Source of the DNA: Paenibacillus foliorum
GTDB taxonomy: Bacteria; Bacillota; Bacilli; Paenibacillales; NBRC-103111
Assembly: GCF_013141765.1 (NCBI RefSeq)
Contig: NZ_WHOD01000066.1
Location: forward strand, 62,001 to 126,000
Length of the DNA stretch: 64,000 nucleotides
Direction: 5' to 3'
This document shows positions 26,292 through 35,931 of this stretch, piece by piece. A program made the position numbers and the translations under genes. Below the pieces are notes generated by a model, which did no database searches, had not been told where the DNA came from, and saw only the letters and a program-made list of their open reading frames with translations. Position 1 is the stretch's first letter. Each line of letters starts with the position of its first letter.

Positions 26292-28856
26292 TTAAATCGT
26301 GATAAAAGCTGTGGACAAACCCTCGCTAGCAACGCTAACCATAGACACAGGCTTACGGCCTGAAGCCGAGGTTACCTTATGAGTTTCAGCTTCTGAGCTC
26401 GTGTTAGCCTCAGTTACGCCTGCACTCGCACCCGCGCCCGATGCCGGACCACTTGCGGATACAAATCCAGTCACAGCTACGCTCGCTGCTGCGCCTCCAG
26501 CAGGATCGATCAATATACGTGCTCGTCCATTCGTCAACTGGATCAAGCTTGATCCGCGCACCGTGCCTTGATAGTCAATCAGCTTGCCGTCTCCTGTTAA
26601 TCCGAATCGAACGAAGTTGATCGCATCCAGACAGAGCACGCCTCTTTCATCGTAAGCCAATGCTTCCACCAGAATGCTGCCGTTTGCCTGAGGCTGCGAG
26701 TTCAAACGCAGCTCAGCAGGCTCGCCCCAGCTCTCCGTTTGATACTCAAACGTCAGCTCATCGCTTACGGTTACTCCCGCTTTGGTTGCTACTACCTTAA
26801 CAGTGTTCGTTCCGGGTTGCAGCACTGTATCCCAACGCAATCCCGCTGCCGGGAAGTTTTGCGAGTCACGCTGTTTCACACCAAGACTGGAACCGTTCAA
26901 GAACAGCTCTGCTTCCGTACAATTGGAGTAAACCTTGATGCTTTTCACTTCGCCCGCTTGCCCCCAACGAACCGGCATCGTATGACCGTAGATACGTGCC
27001 ATCGGTTTTTCGGTCCAGTAGGATTGATAGACGTAGTAGGCGTCTTTTTTCGTGAAATCACGTTCAATGATGCCTTTCATATTCAAGTAAGGAATCGGTG
27101 AGTCCGGACGCACCGGTGTTGCAAAATCCTTAAATGCCCATTGAGCAGCCCCTGTCAACCATTCCATCGTTTCCTGGGATTTCAAGTACCAATCGATCAT
27201 CTCGCAGAAATAGGTTTCCGACCAGTCTCCGTCTCGGGATACACGAGGCTCTCCACCCGTCAGCAAGTAATCTCCGTCACGCTCATCCGTATCGCCTTCA
27301 CCTTGCTTAATAAACTCAAAGCCGGTGAACGTCTTCTCAACGTGGCGAGTCGCCAAATTGTCCGCGCCCCACTCCATGTGGAAGAAGGAATCGACATTTT
27401 CGAGCGCCTGACGGCTGCTTTCCTCGTAATCCGTATAGATGCCTCGGTACCAGCCAGCCCATATAGAAGGCGAATACACATCGATAATGTCCTTGCAAAA
27501 CTCGCAGCGGCGGATCGCCGTCAATCGGCTTGGATCTAACTGGTGGGACAAATCGTGAAGCTCCTTCATGAAAGTACGGATTTCCTCTTGATCAAAATAA
27601 TCAAAGTCGCACTCCCAATCATTTTCATTGCCCAATCCCCACAGGATTACAGACGGATGATTATAATGCTGCTCTATCATCGCGCTCAGCATGTCGCGGC
27701 ACTGCTGGCGGTACTGCTCGCCGCCCAAACCGCCACGGCACCAAGGGATTTCTTCCCACACAAGGATGCCAAGCTCGTCGCACAGCTCGAGTACAATTCG
27801 TGATTGCTGGTAATGGCCGAGACGGATGAAATTCACGCCCATGTCTTTAATCAAATGCATCTCCGTACGGATCATATCCTCAGTCATGGCTGGACCTACA
27901 CCAGCATGATCCTCATGGCGGTGTGTGCCTCGCAGCAGCAGCCGCTCGCCGTTAAGCTTAAACGGACCACGCTTTACGAACTCAAAGCTGCGTACGCCAA
28001 ACCGCTCAACCAGCTTCGTGCTGTCTTCAGCTTCGGCTGTTCCCCCAGCACTGCCATTCCCTGCAACCTCTACCTTGCAGCTGTACAAATAAGGCTGCTC
28101 CGTTGTCCACAGCGTCGGATTGGACAGCTCATATTCAGCCAACTGCTTCATCCCGCTCCAAGGCTTCGAAACCTGCGTAAATTCTGCAATCTCCTTGCCC
28201 TCGTGATCCTGCAGACGTACCGTCAGCTTCAGCTCGTCCTGAAGATTCAATGGGTTGTACAGCACTCCCTGTACTGCAACACGGCAGCTGCCGTGTCCAT
28301 CAGCCAACTCAGTCTGCACATGCGCACGCTCTATAGAAACCGCAGGAACGTACACCAGGTTTAAATACCGGTAAATCCCGCCGTACAGGTTAAAATCACT
28401 CGCATCCGACGGAATCGTCTCCAGCTCCCGGCTGTTGTCGCAAGCGATTGCTATGGGAATAAGACCGTTGTAGCGCTCAATACCTCTCGCCTCTTCAACT
28501 GCATCCGTAATATCTACCGTAAACTCATCGTAGCCACCTAGATGCGAGCCTACTTTATTTGTGTACACATACACATCTGATCTTTGCCCAGCCCCTTCAA
28601 AATGAAGCAGCGTACGCCCGTTCGGATATGGATTATTTACCTCTATCTTCGTCCGGTACCAGCCTTGGCCTTGATAATACTTGCCATCAGGGTCCAGTAC
28701 ATCCAAGCCGTTGTACGTATGAGGCAGCTCCACTCCGTGCCATGGCACATTATAGTGATTTTGCAGCTTATCCTGACGCCATACCTCCCAAGGCCCGCCC
28801 AAGCTTCCGCGGTGATGCTCCCAGCCTTGAATCAACCTTTGCTTAATCACAATCAT
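26292..28856 (-). CDS. Glycoside hydrolase family 2 (beta-galactosidase/glucuronidase-like)
   Basis: 854 residues. Domains in order: sugar-binding jelly roll (about 1-180), Ig-like (about 180-290), TIM barrel (about 290-590) and C-terminal Ig-like domains. The acid/base Glu lies in VILWGLGNEND and the nucleophile Glu in FFHMEWG. The segment GTHRHEDHAGVGPAM is the usual GH2 signature region. The C-terminus ends in an Ala/Ser/Gly-rich tail. There is no export signal. ATG 28856 has GGAG 5 bases upstream. The substrate could be a beta-galactoside or, given GH88 next door, a beta-uronide. A divergent AraC gene probably controls it. Confidence 0.9.
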   Translation of the reverse strand: MIVIKQRLIQGWEHHRGSLGGPWEVWRQDKLQNHYNVPWHGVELPHTYNGLDVLDPDGKYYQGQGWYRTKIEVNNPYPNGRTLLHFEGAGQRSDVYVYTNKVGSHLGGYDEFTVDITDAVEEARGIERYNGLIPIAIACDNSRELETIPSDASDFNLYGGIYRYLNLVYVPAVSIERAHVQTELADGHGSCRVAVQGVLYNPLNLQDELKLTVRLQDHEGKEIAEFTQVSKPWSGMKQLAEYELSNPTLWTTEQPYLYSCKVEVAGNGSAGGTAEAEDSTKLVERFGVRSFEFVKRGPFKLNGERLLLRGTHRHEDHAGVGPAMTEDMIRTEMHLIKDMGVNFIRLGHYQQSRIVLELCDELGILVWEEIPWCRGGLGGEQYRQQCRDMLSAMIEQHYNHPSVILWGLGNENDWECDFDYFDQEEIRTFMKELHDLSHQLDPSRLTAIRRCEFCKDIIDVYSPSIWAGWYRGIYTDYEESSRQALENVDSFFHMEWGADNLATRHVEKTFTGFEFIKQGEGDTDERDGDYLLTGGEPRVSRDGDWSETYFCEMIDWYLKSQETMEWLTGAAQWAFKDFATPVRPDSPIPYLNMKGIIERDFTKKDAYYVYQSYWTEKPMARIYGHTMPVRWGQAGEVKSIKVYSNCTEAELFLNGSSLGVKQRDSQNFPAAGLRWDTVLQPGTNTVKVVATKAGVTVSDELTFEYQTESWGEPAELRLNSQPQANGSILVEALAYDERGVLCLDAINFVRFGLTGDGKLIDYQGTVRGSSLIQLTNGRARILIDPAGGAAASVAVTGFVSASGPASGAGASAGVTEANTSSEAETHKVTSASGRKPVSMVSVASEGLSTAFITI

Positions 28857-29023
28857 TCACGCTCCATTATCAGTTTCTGCTATTGTGTATGCACCAGATG
28901 GCACAGCTTCATTGACTCAAAATACCTATACCATTAGCTTAGCAAAAATTGACGGAGCATTGTTTGGTGCGTTTATGATAAAATGTTGTTGTATTACGGT
29001 TGATTCTACCGAGGTGAAGCCCT

Positions 29024-29887
29024 ATGAAAATTATGAACTATATGAATCTAAACCAGCATCCGGTTCAGCTTTCTTTTAGCAAAGACCGGACGGATGAATT
29101 TACAGATATCTTTCACGCCCATCAAGGAATGGAGCTGCTCTATGTCCATAAAGGGCAAGGAAGTGTCGTTGTCAATCAACAAATAGTGGAGCTTTCACCG
29201 GGCTGTCTCGTCTTTTTCCGCCCTTTTCAGCTCCATCGTATTCAATTAAATCTTAGTCCAGGATCGCCTTATATTCGTTCATTGTTCGTTTTCGAGCCTA
29301 CTGTTCTGGATAGCTTTCTAGCGCCATTCGCCTCGCTGCAATCCTTTTTCCGTCAAGTGTGGAAAGGCTCTGCAAGCCCGCAAATTTTTAGCGGATTGCC
29401 ACAAGAGTCCGTTGAAAGACTGCTGAGTGATTACCGGAAGCAGCTTTCCGCCGCGGCACCTGGAGTATTGCTTGAAGAACAGATGCTGTTCTTAGTTGCT
29501 CTATTGCAGCTGTTAAAAAGCCACGGAGGCTCCATTCTTCCAGCAGCTTCACCCATCAAATCTAAGTCTACCGCTGCCGAGCTCGTCATGGAGTGGATCG
29601 AAGAGCATTACATGGAGGAATTTCAATTGGAGCAATTAGCCAAAGCCATTCATCTGTCGCCTAACCATGTATCCGCGGTGTTCCGGCAATCGATTGGGAC
29701 TAACATTACTGAATATTTGACCGCGCGCCGCATCCGGCAAGCTTGCTGGCTTTTGAAAACTAGCGATATGACGGTTCAGGAGATCGGTCTATCCATCGGT
29801 CTGAGCAATTTTTCTTATTTTTGCCAATTGTTCAAAAAGAATGTCGGTCTAAGTCCCTACCGTTATAAAAAAACCTCCAAATCGTGA
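29024..29887 (+). CDS. AraC-family regulator
   Basis: 287 residues. The cupin-type sensor has DIFHAHQGMELLYVHKG and the LVFFRPFQLHRIQ segment (about 25-80). The DNA-binding half is LEQLAKAIHLSPNHVSAVFR, then IGTNITEYLTARRIRQ, VQEIGLSIGLSNFSYFCQLF and GLSPYRYKK. GAGGTGA lies 8 bases before the ATG. The neighbour GH2 gene is divergent, 167 bases away, so it is the natural target. Confidence 0.9.
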   Translation: MKIMNYMNLNQHPVQLSFSKDRTDEFTDIFHAHQGMELLYVHKGQGSVVVNQQIVELSPGCLVFFRPFQLHRIQLNLSPGSPYIRSLFVFEPTVLDSFLAPFASLQSFFRQVWKGSASPQIFSGLPQESVERLLSDYRKQLSAAAPGVLLEEQMLFLVALLQLLKSHGGSILPAASPIKSKSTAAELVMEWIEEHYMEEFQLEQLAKAIHLSPNHVSAVFRQSIGTNITEYLTARRIRQACWLLKTSDMTVQEIGLSIGLSNFSYFCQLFKKNVGLSPYRYKKTSKS

Positions 29888-29947
29888 GCACAATCGCACG
29901 CGGCAGCAAAGCGAATGGACTACGGCAAGTTCAATAAGCAAAAAGAT

Positions 29948-29991
29948 AAAGCCTTACCTCACTCCCACTGTGGGAAAGAGGATAAGGCTTT
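29948..29991. terminator. Bidirectional terminator
   Basis: AAAGCCTTACCTC / GAGGATAAGGCTTTT stem with an inner CCCAC/GTGGG pair. It serves the AraC gene (plus) and the convergent small secreted gene (minus). Confidence 0.85.
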
Positions 29992-30002
29992 TAGAGATTC
30001 AG

Positions 30003-30419
30003 CTAAGAACAGCTAAACCCTTGCGGTCGATCTCCCTTACTGTAATTTACGAGATAATATTGAGCAGAAGCTGTATCATTTTTTAACCTTAACTCTACAT
30101 ACTCATCGTTCTTCCTAACCAGCCCGACTCTTATTTCAAAATACTTGGCCCCATGAATCGCATCTACCGGTTTAGTCTCAACGCCATGTTTGGAGATTGT
30201 AATCCTTTCGTGAATAGACATAACACGAGTACATCGAACTTGCGAGTACTTTTCGTTATATATGCTATTGAGGGAGGATTGAATTATTGGATGCAATTGC
30301 TGCAGAAATGCCTCTTCAAGGACTCTATCACGAGGCACTACATCAGCCGATGCTTGAGATCTTATCATCGTTAATATTAATAAAGCACATATTGCAGCTC
30401 TATAAAGCCTTTTCTTCAT
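30003..30419 (-). CDS. Secreted DUF3888-like protein
   Basis: 138 residues. A signal peptide is clear (MKKRLYRAAICALLILTMIR, cleaved near SADV). The mature part has the order of the DUF3888 family: EEAFLQQLHPIIQSSLNSIY near the start and a strand-rich end (KYFEIRVGLVRKNDEYVELR, then TASAQYYLVNYS). Function unknown. Two Cys residues (one mid-chain, one near the C-terminus) could form a disulphide. It ends beside the shared terminator; upstream is a separate gene. Confidence 0.6.
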   Translation of the reverse strand: MKKRLYRAAICALLILTMIRSQASADVVPRDRVLEEAFLQQLHPIIQSSLNSIYNEKYSQVRCTRVMSIHERITISKHGVETKPVDAIHGAKYFEIRVGLVRKNDEYVELRLKNDTASAQYYLVNYSKGDRPQGFSCS

Positions 30420-30559
30420 CTACCCACCACCTATGGATAGATTACCCAATTAGGATGATTTTATGAATGGACTGAGACTTATTTCGTAGTCAACTTCGAC
30501 TGCCTTAACTCTTTTAACGCTTATAAACCTTTCATCCTGCGGCGGAATCTCCCCACTTC

Positions 30560-33500
30560 CTAGTCCTCCCAGTTCGCGCGATAGCCATTTTTGAACAAAC
30601 CTGTATACTCCAGCTTGCCATCCCCATCGAACAGCTTCCCCTGTCCCTCTGGCTTGCCTTCCTTCAGCTCTCCTTCATAAATACGGCCGTCCGTTTGATA
30701 GAACTTCCCTGACCCTGTCAAGGTCTGGTTTACCTGCACCACACTGCCGTTCGCATCGGTAAATAACCCCGTTTGGCCAAAATCGCCATAGTCGAATATC
30801 CCTGCATACACGATGCCGTCGCTATAATAAAGAGTTCCTTTGCCCTGGAAGTCACCTTCTTCAAATTCTCCTTCATAAAGCAAACGACCTTTGTCTGTAT
30901 ATTGACGTCCTTGACCCGACCGATCCCCATAATCAAAAGAACCTTCATAAATGACATGGCCTTCCTTGTTGAACTCCTTGCCCTTTTGCATATATCCATC
31001 GTTATAAGTGCCTTCGTAATATTTGACCCCTTTAAAATCATAAGACATCCCTTGACCTTGAGGCTTTCCTCCAACAAATTGACCACGATAAGAAAGACTA
31101 CTGTTCGCCCGATACAATTCCCCATTTCCTTGCATAACGCCTTTCTCAAACTCACCCTTGTAGATCGAGCCATCCGCCTTGTGGTAAACCCCTTCGCCCT
31201 GCTCTATGCCATTCTTAAGCTTCGCTCCAGAGGCATTGAAGAAGGTGCCTACAGACCCGAATTCATCCTCTTTAAACTCGCCTTCGTAGCGGTCACCATT
31301 ATAATAAAAGAGCTTGCCCTTGCCGTGATACTTACGATTCTGAAACTCTCCTGAATAGATGGGAACCCCATCACGATATTGAGTTCCTTGGCCTTCCCAG
31401 GTGCCGTCCGCATATTCGCCTTCGTACGTCAGCTTGTTTTTCGAATCATATTCTTTGCCGCTTCCGCTTCGCTTGCCATCCTTATAGCTTCCTTCGTATC
31501 TGAGGCTGCCGCCTTTCCCATAATCTTTGCCTGGGCCATTACGCTTGTTATTCCGGTACTCCCCCTCAAACTCAAGCTCGCCTTTGGGCGAATACATTTG
31601 TACGTGTCCTTGCAGCTCGCTGTGTTCAAAAGAACCCGTCGTTTTTCCCTCATTCGGAGAGTAATAGGAGCCCTTACCATGAATTTCTCCATTAACCAGC
31701 TCACCCTCATACCAATCCCCATTAGGATAGAAATGAAATCCGGTACCATTCTTCGTGTTAACTAGTTCCTTCCCTGTAAAATCTGTAAATTTCCCCTCAA
31801 GAAATCCCTTATCCTGAAAGCTTCCCACATACTTAGCTCCATTAGAATAATACATGGTTCCCTCATGAAAATTGTTATTCCGATATGTACCCTCATACCA
31901 CAAGTAGGAATCCCCGATAAAATATTTGCCTTCTACTATATACTGATCATCAATCTTGCCCTCGAATTGAACACCGTTCGTATATCGAACCCTCCCGTAA
32001 CCCTGCTTCTTGTTTTGAACGAAGTCTCCGGAGTACGAGCTCCCGTCATCATAATAGATGGAACCTTTCCCATGCAGGCTGTTATTTACGAAATCACCAA
32101 CATAGACCAGCCTTCCCTTCGCATTATAGAGCTTCCCCGCACCGTTCAGCTTCCCTTTGGCAAACAAGCCTTCCATGCGTTCACCTGAGATGTAGATGTA
32201 CTTCCCCTGACCATCCAGCAGGCCATTCTTAAACTCGCCTTCCATATGCAGCTTGCCGTTCGAATCATACTGCTTGCCTCTGCCATGTATTTGTCCTTGA
32301 TCCCATTGACCCTCATAAAAAATATCGCCATTTGGGTAATAGCTGGTCCCTTGGCCCTGCTGCTTGCCTTCTGCTAAACCACCGTTATAAGCTAGGAAAT
32401 GACCCTTGTCATCGTACAGCTTTCCTTGACTGCTGTCTGATTTGGTTGTGATTTGTACCGAAGCATTGGCTTGATTCCAGTGTACTTCTTTGCCGGACGC
32501 CTCCCCAATAAAGCGAAGCGGAACAAAGGTAATACCGTTAATAATTCGTGGCTCTTCCGACAGCTCCGTATTATCGCCATTAACTAGCGCCGATTTTTGT
32601 CCAATGGTTAGCTTGATATCTACCTGCTTGCTTCGACCCGATACCTCCTGTGTGTCCTCATTCCAATTAACGGCGATCCCGAGCTTCTCAAAAACCGTTC
32701 GAAAAGGAACCAATACCGATCCATTTACATTGATAGGCGGCTGTTCGAAGCTTAGCTTCCCATCATCAATAAATACGGGAATAGCTGATACGATGTCAGG
32801 GAACAGCTCTTGATCAAACTCCACCTTCACACCACGCTCAATCAAGTCTTGTATGATTTTTTTGGACTCCTTTTGCAGCGGATTTTTCTTAAGATTCACC
32901 TCTTGCAAATGCACCAGGGAGGATAAAACCTTAATATCCTGAATCTTATTGCCGTTTAACCCAAGCTTCCTTAGCTCCTTCAGATTCGATAACAAAGACA
33001 GGTCGCTTAATCCAGTATTCGATACAAATAAGCTTCTAAGACCGGTGATTTTATTGATTTCTTGCATATCCCCTATGGCGTTATCTGATAGATCCAGAAA
33101 AGTCAATCGCTGAAGGGAGGAAATCCCCGCAATGCTTTTGACTTCAGTTTGGTTTAGAAAAAGATCCTGTAACGAGGTTAAGCTCCACAAAGGAGTAGCA
33201 TCGGACAAAGGATTTCTGCTTATAAATAATGTTTTCACTCTCTCCAAATTCTTCAAAGGGCGAACATCCTTGATCTCATTGTTGGATAAATCAAGCACGA
33301 ATAATTGATTCAAGCTGCTGATTGGATAAACATCGGATATCTGGTTGCCGGATAGCACCAACCAGTTCAGCTTCTTAGCGAATTGAATGCCTGCCAAATT
33401 TTTGATTGTATAACCCTTATATGCATACAACGAAGTAAGAGGAGCCAAATCTTCTATCGTAAGCTCCCCTGTCTGCTTCTTCAATTGATCCCGAATGGCT

Positions 33501-33619
33501 TTTTCCATCTCAGAATCGGGAATCAGTGTGCTCGTGCCTGCCCAAGCCGCACCGGGTTGGATAAGCAGAGTGACCATCATAGCCAGTAACAGCAGCTTGA
33601 ATAAATGTGAACGTACCAT
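30560..33619 (-). CDS. Large secreted LRR / stalk-domain / MORN-repeat protein
   Basis: 1,019 residues, starting at ATG 33619 (AAGGGGA 8 bases upstream). The signal peptide is MVRSHLFKLLLLAMMVTLLI, cleaved near AWAG. Leucine-rich repeats (LVLSGNQISDVYPISSLNQL type, about 50-265) come first, then a copper-amine-oxidase-N-like stalk domain (PINVNGSVLVPFRTVFEKLG, FVPLRFIGEASG, about 290-395). About 24 MORN-like repeats of about 23 residues fill the rest (patterns YEGEFKNGLLDGQGK, GKGTLYYSDG). No wall anchor or SLH domain, so it is probably released or loosely attached. MORN tracts usually bind lipids or proteins; here the role is unknown. Confidence 0.85.
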   Translation of the reverse strand: MVRSHLFKLLLLAMMVTLLIQPGAAWAGTSTLIPDSEMEKAIRDQLKKQTGELTIEDLAPLTSLYAYKGYTIKNLAGIQFAKKLNWLVLSGNQISDVYPISSLNQLFVLDLSNNEIKDVRPLKNLERVKTLFISRNPLSDATPLWSLTSLQDLFLNQTEVKSIAGISSLQRLTFLDLSDNAIGDMQEINKITGLRSLFVSNTGLSDLSLLSNLKELRKLGLNGNKIQDIKVLSSLVHLQEVNLKKNPLQKESKKIIQDLIERGVKVEFDQELFPDIVSAIPVFIDDGKLSFEQPPINVNGSVLVPFRTVFEKLGIAVNWNEDTQEVSGRSKQVDIKLTIGQKSALVNGDNTELSEEPRIINGITFVPLRFIGEASGKEVHWNQANASVQITTKSDSSQGKLYDDKGHFLAYNGGLAEGKQQGQGTSYYPNGDIFYEGQWDQGQIHGRGKQYDSNGKLHMEGEFKNGLLDGQGKYIYISGERMEGLFAKGKLNGAGKLYNAKGRLVYVGDFVNNSLHGKGSIYYDDGSSYSGDFVQNKKQGYGRVRYTNGVQFEGKIDDQYIVEGKYFIGDSYLWYEGTYRNNNFHEGTMYYSNGAKYVGSFQDKGFLEGKFTDFTGKELVNTKNGTGFHFYPNGDWYEGELVNGEIHGKGSYYSPNEGKTTGSFEHSELQGHVQMYSPKGELEFEGEYRNNKRNGPGKDYGKGGSLRYEGSYKDGKRSGSGKEYDSKNKLTYEGEYADGTWEGQGTQYRDGVPIYSGEFQNRKYHGKGKLFYYNGDRYEGEFKEDEFGSVGTFFNASGAKLKNGIEQGEGVYHKADGSIYKGEFEKGVMQGNGELYRANSSLSYRGQFVGGKPQGQGMSYDFKGVKYYEGTYNDGYMQKGKEFNKEGHVIYEGSFDYGDRSGQGRQYTDKGRLLYEGEFEEGDFQGKGTLYYSDGIVYAGIFDYGDFGQTGLFTDANGSVVQVNQTLTGSGKFYQTDGRIYEGELKEGKPEGQGKLFDGDGKLEYTGLFKNGYRANWED

Positions 33620-33973
33620 TGGCGAAGTCCCCTTCATAATAAAATAGCAAAACCCTTGGCTGCGATGGCTCAAGTCCTAATCAATTTAACCACATTTTTC
33701 CATATTAATAAATACATTTTCAAGCTATTTCAAGAAAAGATAACTCCTTCAATTTACAGTAATTTCTGTACAATTTAAGGTTAGATGTAACCCGAAGAAT
33801 TCTATATAGCTAGCATAGAAAAAGCCCGCACAGCGCCTGCTGTTACGAGCTTTCGACATTCACTATGTACAAGACATTCACCATTATATTTTTCAAATGG
33901 CGATGTCCAGATCACTGTTCGAATAATTTGCTTAAACTTGGAAACTCTACTTCTGATGAAAGGAGGTTCCTCT
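33620..33973. other. Intergenic between MORN protein gene and small acidic gene
   Basis: About 350 bases. The minus-strand promoter of the MORN gene should be here. Around 33817-33858 an imperfect hairpin (AAAGCCCGCACAGC / GCTGTTACGAGCTTT) is visible. No gene seen. Confidence 0.4.
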
Positions 33974-34123
33974 ATGGTTGAATTCACTAACATTCAAGAT
34001 AACTCCGAAGAAATAATGAACTGTATCGTTAATTGCGATACCGCCCAAGATCCGGACAATAAAGCAGATGAAAACCCATCGAACAACATGGCAAACGAAG
34101 AAGAATACATCGATGAACCTTAA
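33974..34123 (+). CDS. Small acidic peptide, 49 residues
   Basis: ATG 33974 has a near-perfect AAAGGAGG 7 bases upstream and a hairpin terminator 7 bases after the stop, so it is a discrete gene. The product starts MVEFTNIQDNSEEIMNCIVN and ends EEEYIDEP: very acidic, with two Cys in NCIVNCD and an Asn/Asp-rich tail. No signal peptide or hydrophobic helix. I do not recognise it. A RiPP-like precursor is conceivable from size and layout, but no modifying enzyme is next to it. Confidence 0.55.
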   Translation: MVEFTNIQDNSEEIMNCIVNCDTAQDPDNKADENPSNNMANEEEYIDEP

Positions 34124-34130
34124 TTCTCCG

Positions 34131-34155
34131 ACCGCCAGAAATGGCGGTTTTATTT
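34131..34155 (+). terminator. Terminator of the small acidic gene
   Basis: ACCGCCA-GAAA-TGGCGGT, perfect 7-base stem with tetraloop, followed by TTTATTT. Confidence 0.85.
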
Positions 34156-34398
34156 AATAAGAGGTTTCGAGCTTGGGTAAGCGATAGCTTACCCTTATTT
34201 GCGTCCGGCAGGGGCACAATCTTTGGGATCAATAGCCAGGTTGGCGATTGTAACCCCATCGTCTTTTTCAGACTTCGGCCCTTATTTTCATCATAGGCTA
34301 TCATGATTAGCCAGATCTTCTATGGTCTGCACACTTGCCAATTTCCTCGACAAGCAGGCGGCAGGCGGCACCTCTGATCTATGAGTTAAATGATTTTC

Positions 34399-35751
34399 TT
34401 AACTTAACTTCACCTGCAGCCCAAGCTTCCTCATATCCTCGAAAAAGGACGGGCAGGTTTTGGACACACAGCCTGGATCGCGCAGACGCAGCCCTCCTAC
34501 ACGTGAACCAATCAGTGCAAGCGACATCGCCATCCGGTGGTCATCGTAAGTAGCAAGCGCTTCGCCGGGAATTGGCACCCCAGGGTGGACGGTCAATCCA
34601 TCGCGGTGTTCCTCCACTTGAATACCCAGACGGGTCAAGGAGTTGCACATAGCACTGATCCGATCGCACTCGTGAGTGCGGATATGCTCTACATCGGTTA
34701 TCGTAATCGGCGCATCGGCAAACGGGGCAAGTACCGCAAGCGTTAACGTTTGGTCAGACATTTCCCGCATACTTATGGTGAACCCCCCTTGTAACGAGTC
34801 CGGTCCCCACAGCTCAATTCCGTCAGCATCACTGCTCACACGGCATCCCATCCGTTCGAACACCTTAAGCATGCCGATATCGGGTTGGAGCGTTGCGGCA
34901 GTCAGATTCGTTATCCGAATATGCCCACCAGTAAGAGCGGCGTATGCGAGAAAGTAGCAGCTGGTGGAAGCATCCGCTTCCAGCTGAATATCCTGCCCCT
35001 TATACCTCTGAGGCTCAATGGTAAAATGCTCATACGCCTCGTTATGCTTCACCACAACTCCGTAACGCTTCATAAGCTCTATCGTCATTCCGACATAAGC
35101 ATGCTGCACGATATTATCGACTACTCTTATTTCAGTCCTCTGCTCGGCATAAGGACTTGAAATAAGCAGACCACTCAGAAACTGGCTCGATACCGCCCCC
35201 GATACCGTCACCATTCCACCGGTAAGCCCCCGCGCCTTAATGTTAATCGGCAGCTGCCCCACGTTTGCTGTATATCGAATATCCGCACCGATTGTATTTA
35301 AGGCCTTTACCAAAGGCCTAACCGGTCTCTCGCTCAACCGCTCGTTTCCTTCCAGCACCCAACTGCCACTGCTGCCGGCAGCCAACGCACCTGGTAGAAA
35401 CCGCGCAATGGTTCCCGCCGCTCCAATATATAAGCTGCCTGATGGATTAGGCCACTCTCCTCCGGTTCCTTCGATTGATACCGTATTCCCTTCCACTTGC
35501 ACGCTGACTCCAAGCTTCTGCAGAGCATCCAGACACCAATAGGAATCATCGCTGCGCAAAATATCACGAAGGATCGAGGGGCCCTCTGCTAAAGCTGAGA
35601 TAATGATGGCTCGATTCGTGTAGCTCTTGCTCCCAGATACCGCAATAGCGCCGTCAGGTGGCTGCGATGGGGGGTGAATTTCTACTTCCTCTTTATCGTG
35701 GAGCGCCGCCCATGGAGAGCGGGAATTTCGTTCCGGTTCTGCTACTCCCAT
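34399..35751 (-). CDS. aroA: 3-phosphoshikimate 1-carboxyvinyltransferase (EPSP synthase)
   Basis: 450 residues. Joins phosphoenolpyruvate to shikimate-3-phosphate in aromatic amino acid synthesis. The substrate loop GSKSYTNRA (40-48), the double-psi units, ADASTSCYF, MSDQTLTLAVLAP and the terminal DHRMAMS are typical. The PEP-site loop reads IGAAGTIARF (109-118) where most enzymes have GN(A/S)GT-x-x-RP; Asn, and the Pro linked to glyphosate sensitivity, are changed. It stands alone, away from any aro operon, with a 26-residue N-terminal extension. A divergent LysR gene 180 bases away probably controls it. It may be a second, specialised isozyme. Confidence 0.9.
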   Translation of the reverse strand: MGVAEPERNSRSPWAALHDKEEVEIHPPSQPPDGAIAVSGSKSYTNRAIIISALAEGPSILRDILRSDDSYWCLDALQKLGVSVQVEGNTVSIEGTGGEWPNPSGSLYIGAAGTIARFLPGALAAGSSGSWVLEGNERLSERPVRPLVKALNTIGADIRYTANVGQLPINIKARGLTGGMVTVSGAVSSQFLSGLLISSPYAEQRTEIRVVDNIVQHAYVGMTIELMKRYGVVVKHNEAYEHFTIEPQRYKGQDIQLEADASTSCYFLAYAALTGGHIRITNLTAATLQPDIGMLKVFERMGCRVSSDADGIELWGPDSLQGGFTISMREMSDQTLTLAVLAPFADAPITITDVEHIRTHECDRISAMCNSLTRLGIQVEEHRDGLTVHPGVPIPGEALATYDDHRMAMSLALIGSRVGGLRLRDPGCVSKTCPSFFEDMRKLGLQVKLS

Positions 35752-35931
35752 ACTTGAACACCTCTTTCTAAAAGCCTCCGTGAAGCTGCCAGCCGCTTTT
35801 TCACAGAGCTTCTAATTCGTTAAGCCCTCTTCCCGACTTGCACGGTTCGAGCTGTTAGCTTTATTATAGGGAATAGTTAGACATATAAATAATTGAAGTA
35901 TTTTATATAATCCATAGAGAGGATCTATGTC

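Noticed and set aside
30730..31765. Long opposite-strand and alternative frames in the MORN region
   Set aside because: They arise from the periodic composition of the MORN repeats and have no binding sites or homology.
30560..32390. MORN repeat tract considered as a DNA-level tandem or CRISPR-like array
   Set aside because: Similarity is at the protein level; the DNA units differ too much and there are no constant repeats with unique spacers.
34029..34304. 91-codon minus-strand frame across the small acidic gene
   Set aside because: It crosses the terminator at 34131-34155 and has no site; the plus-strand small gene has far better signals.
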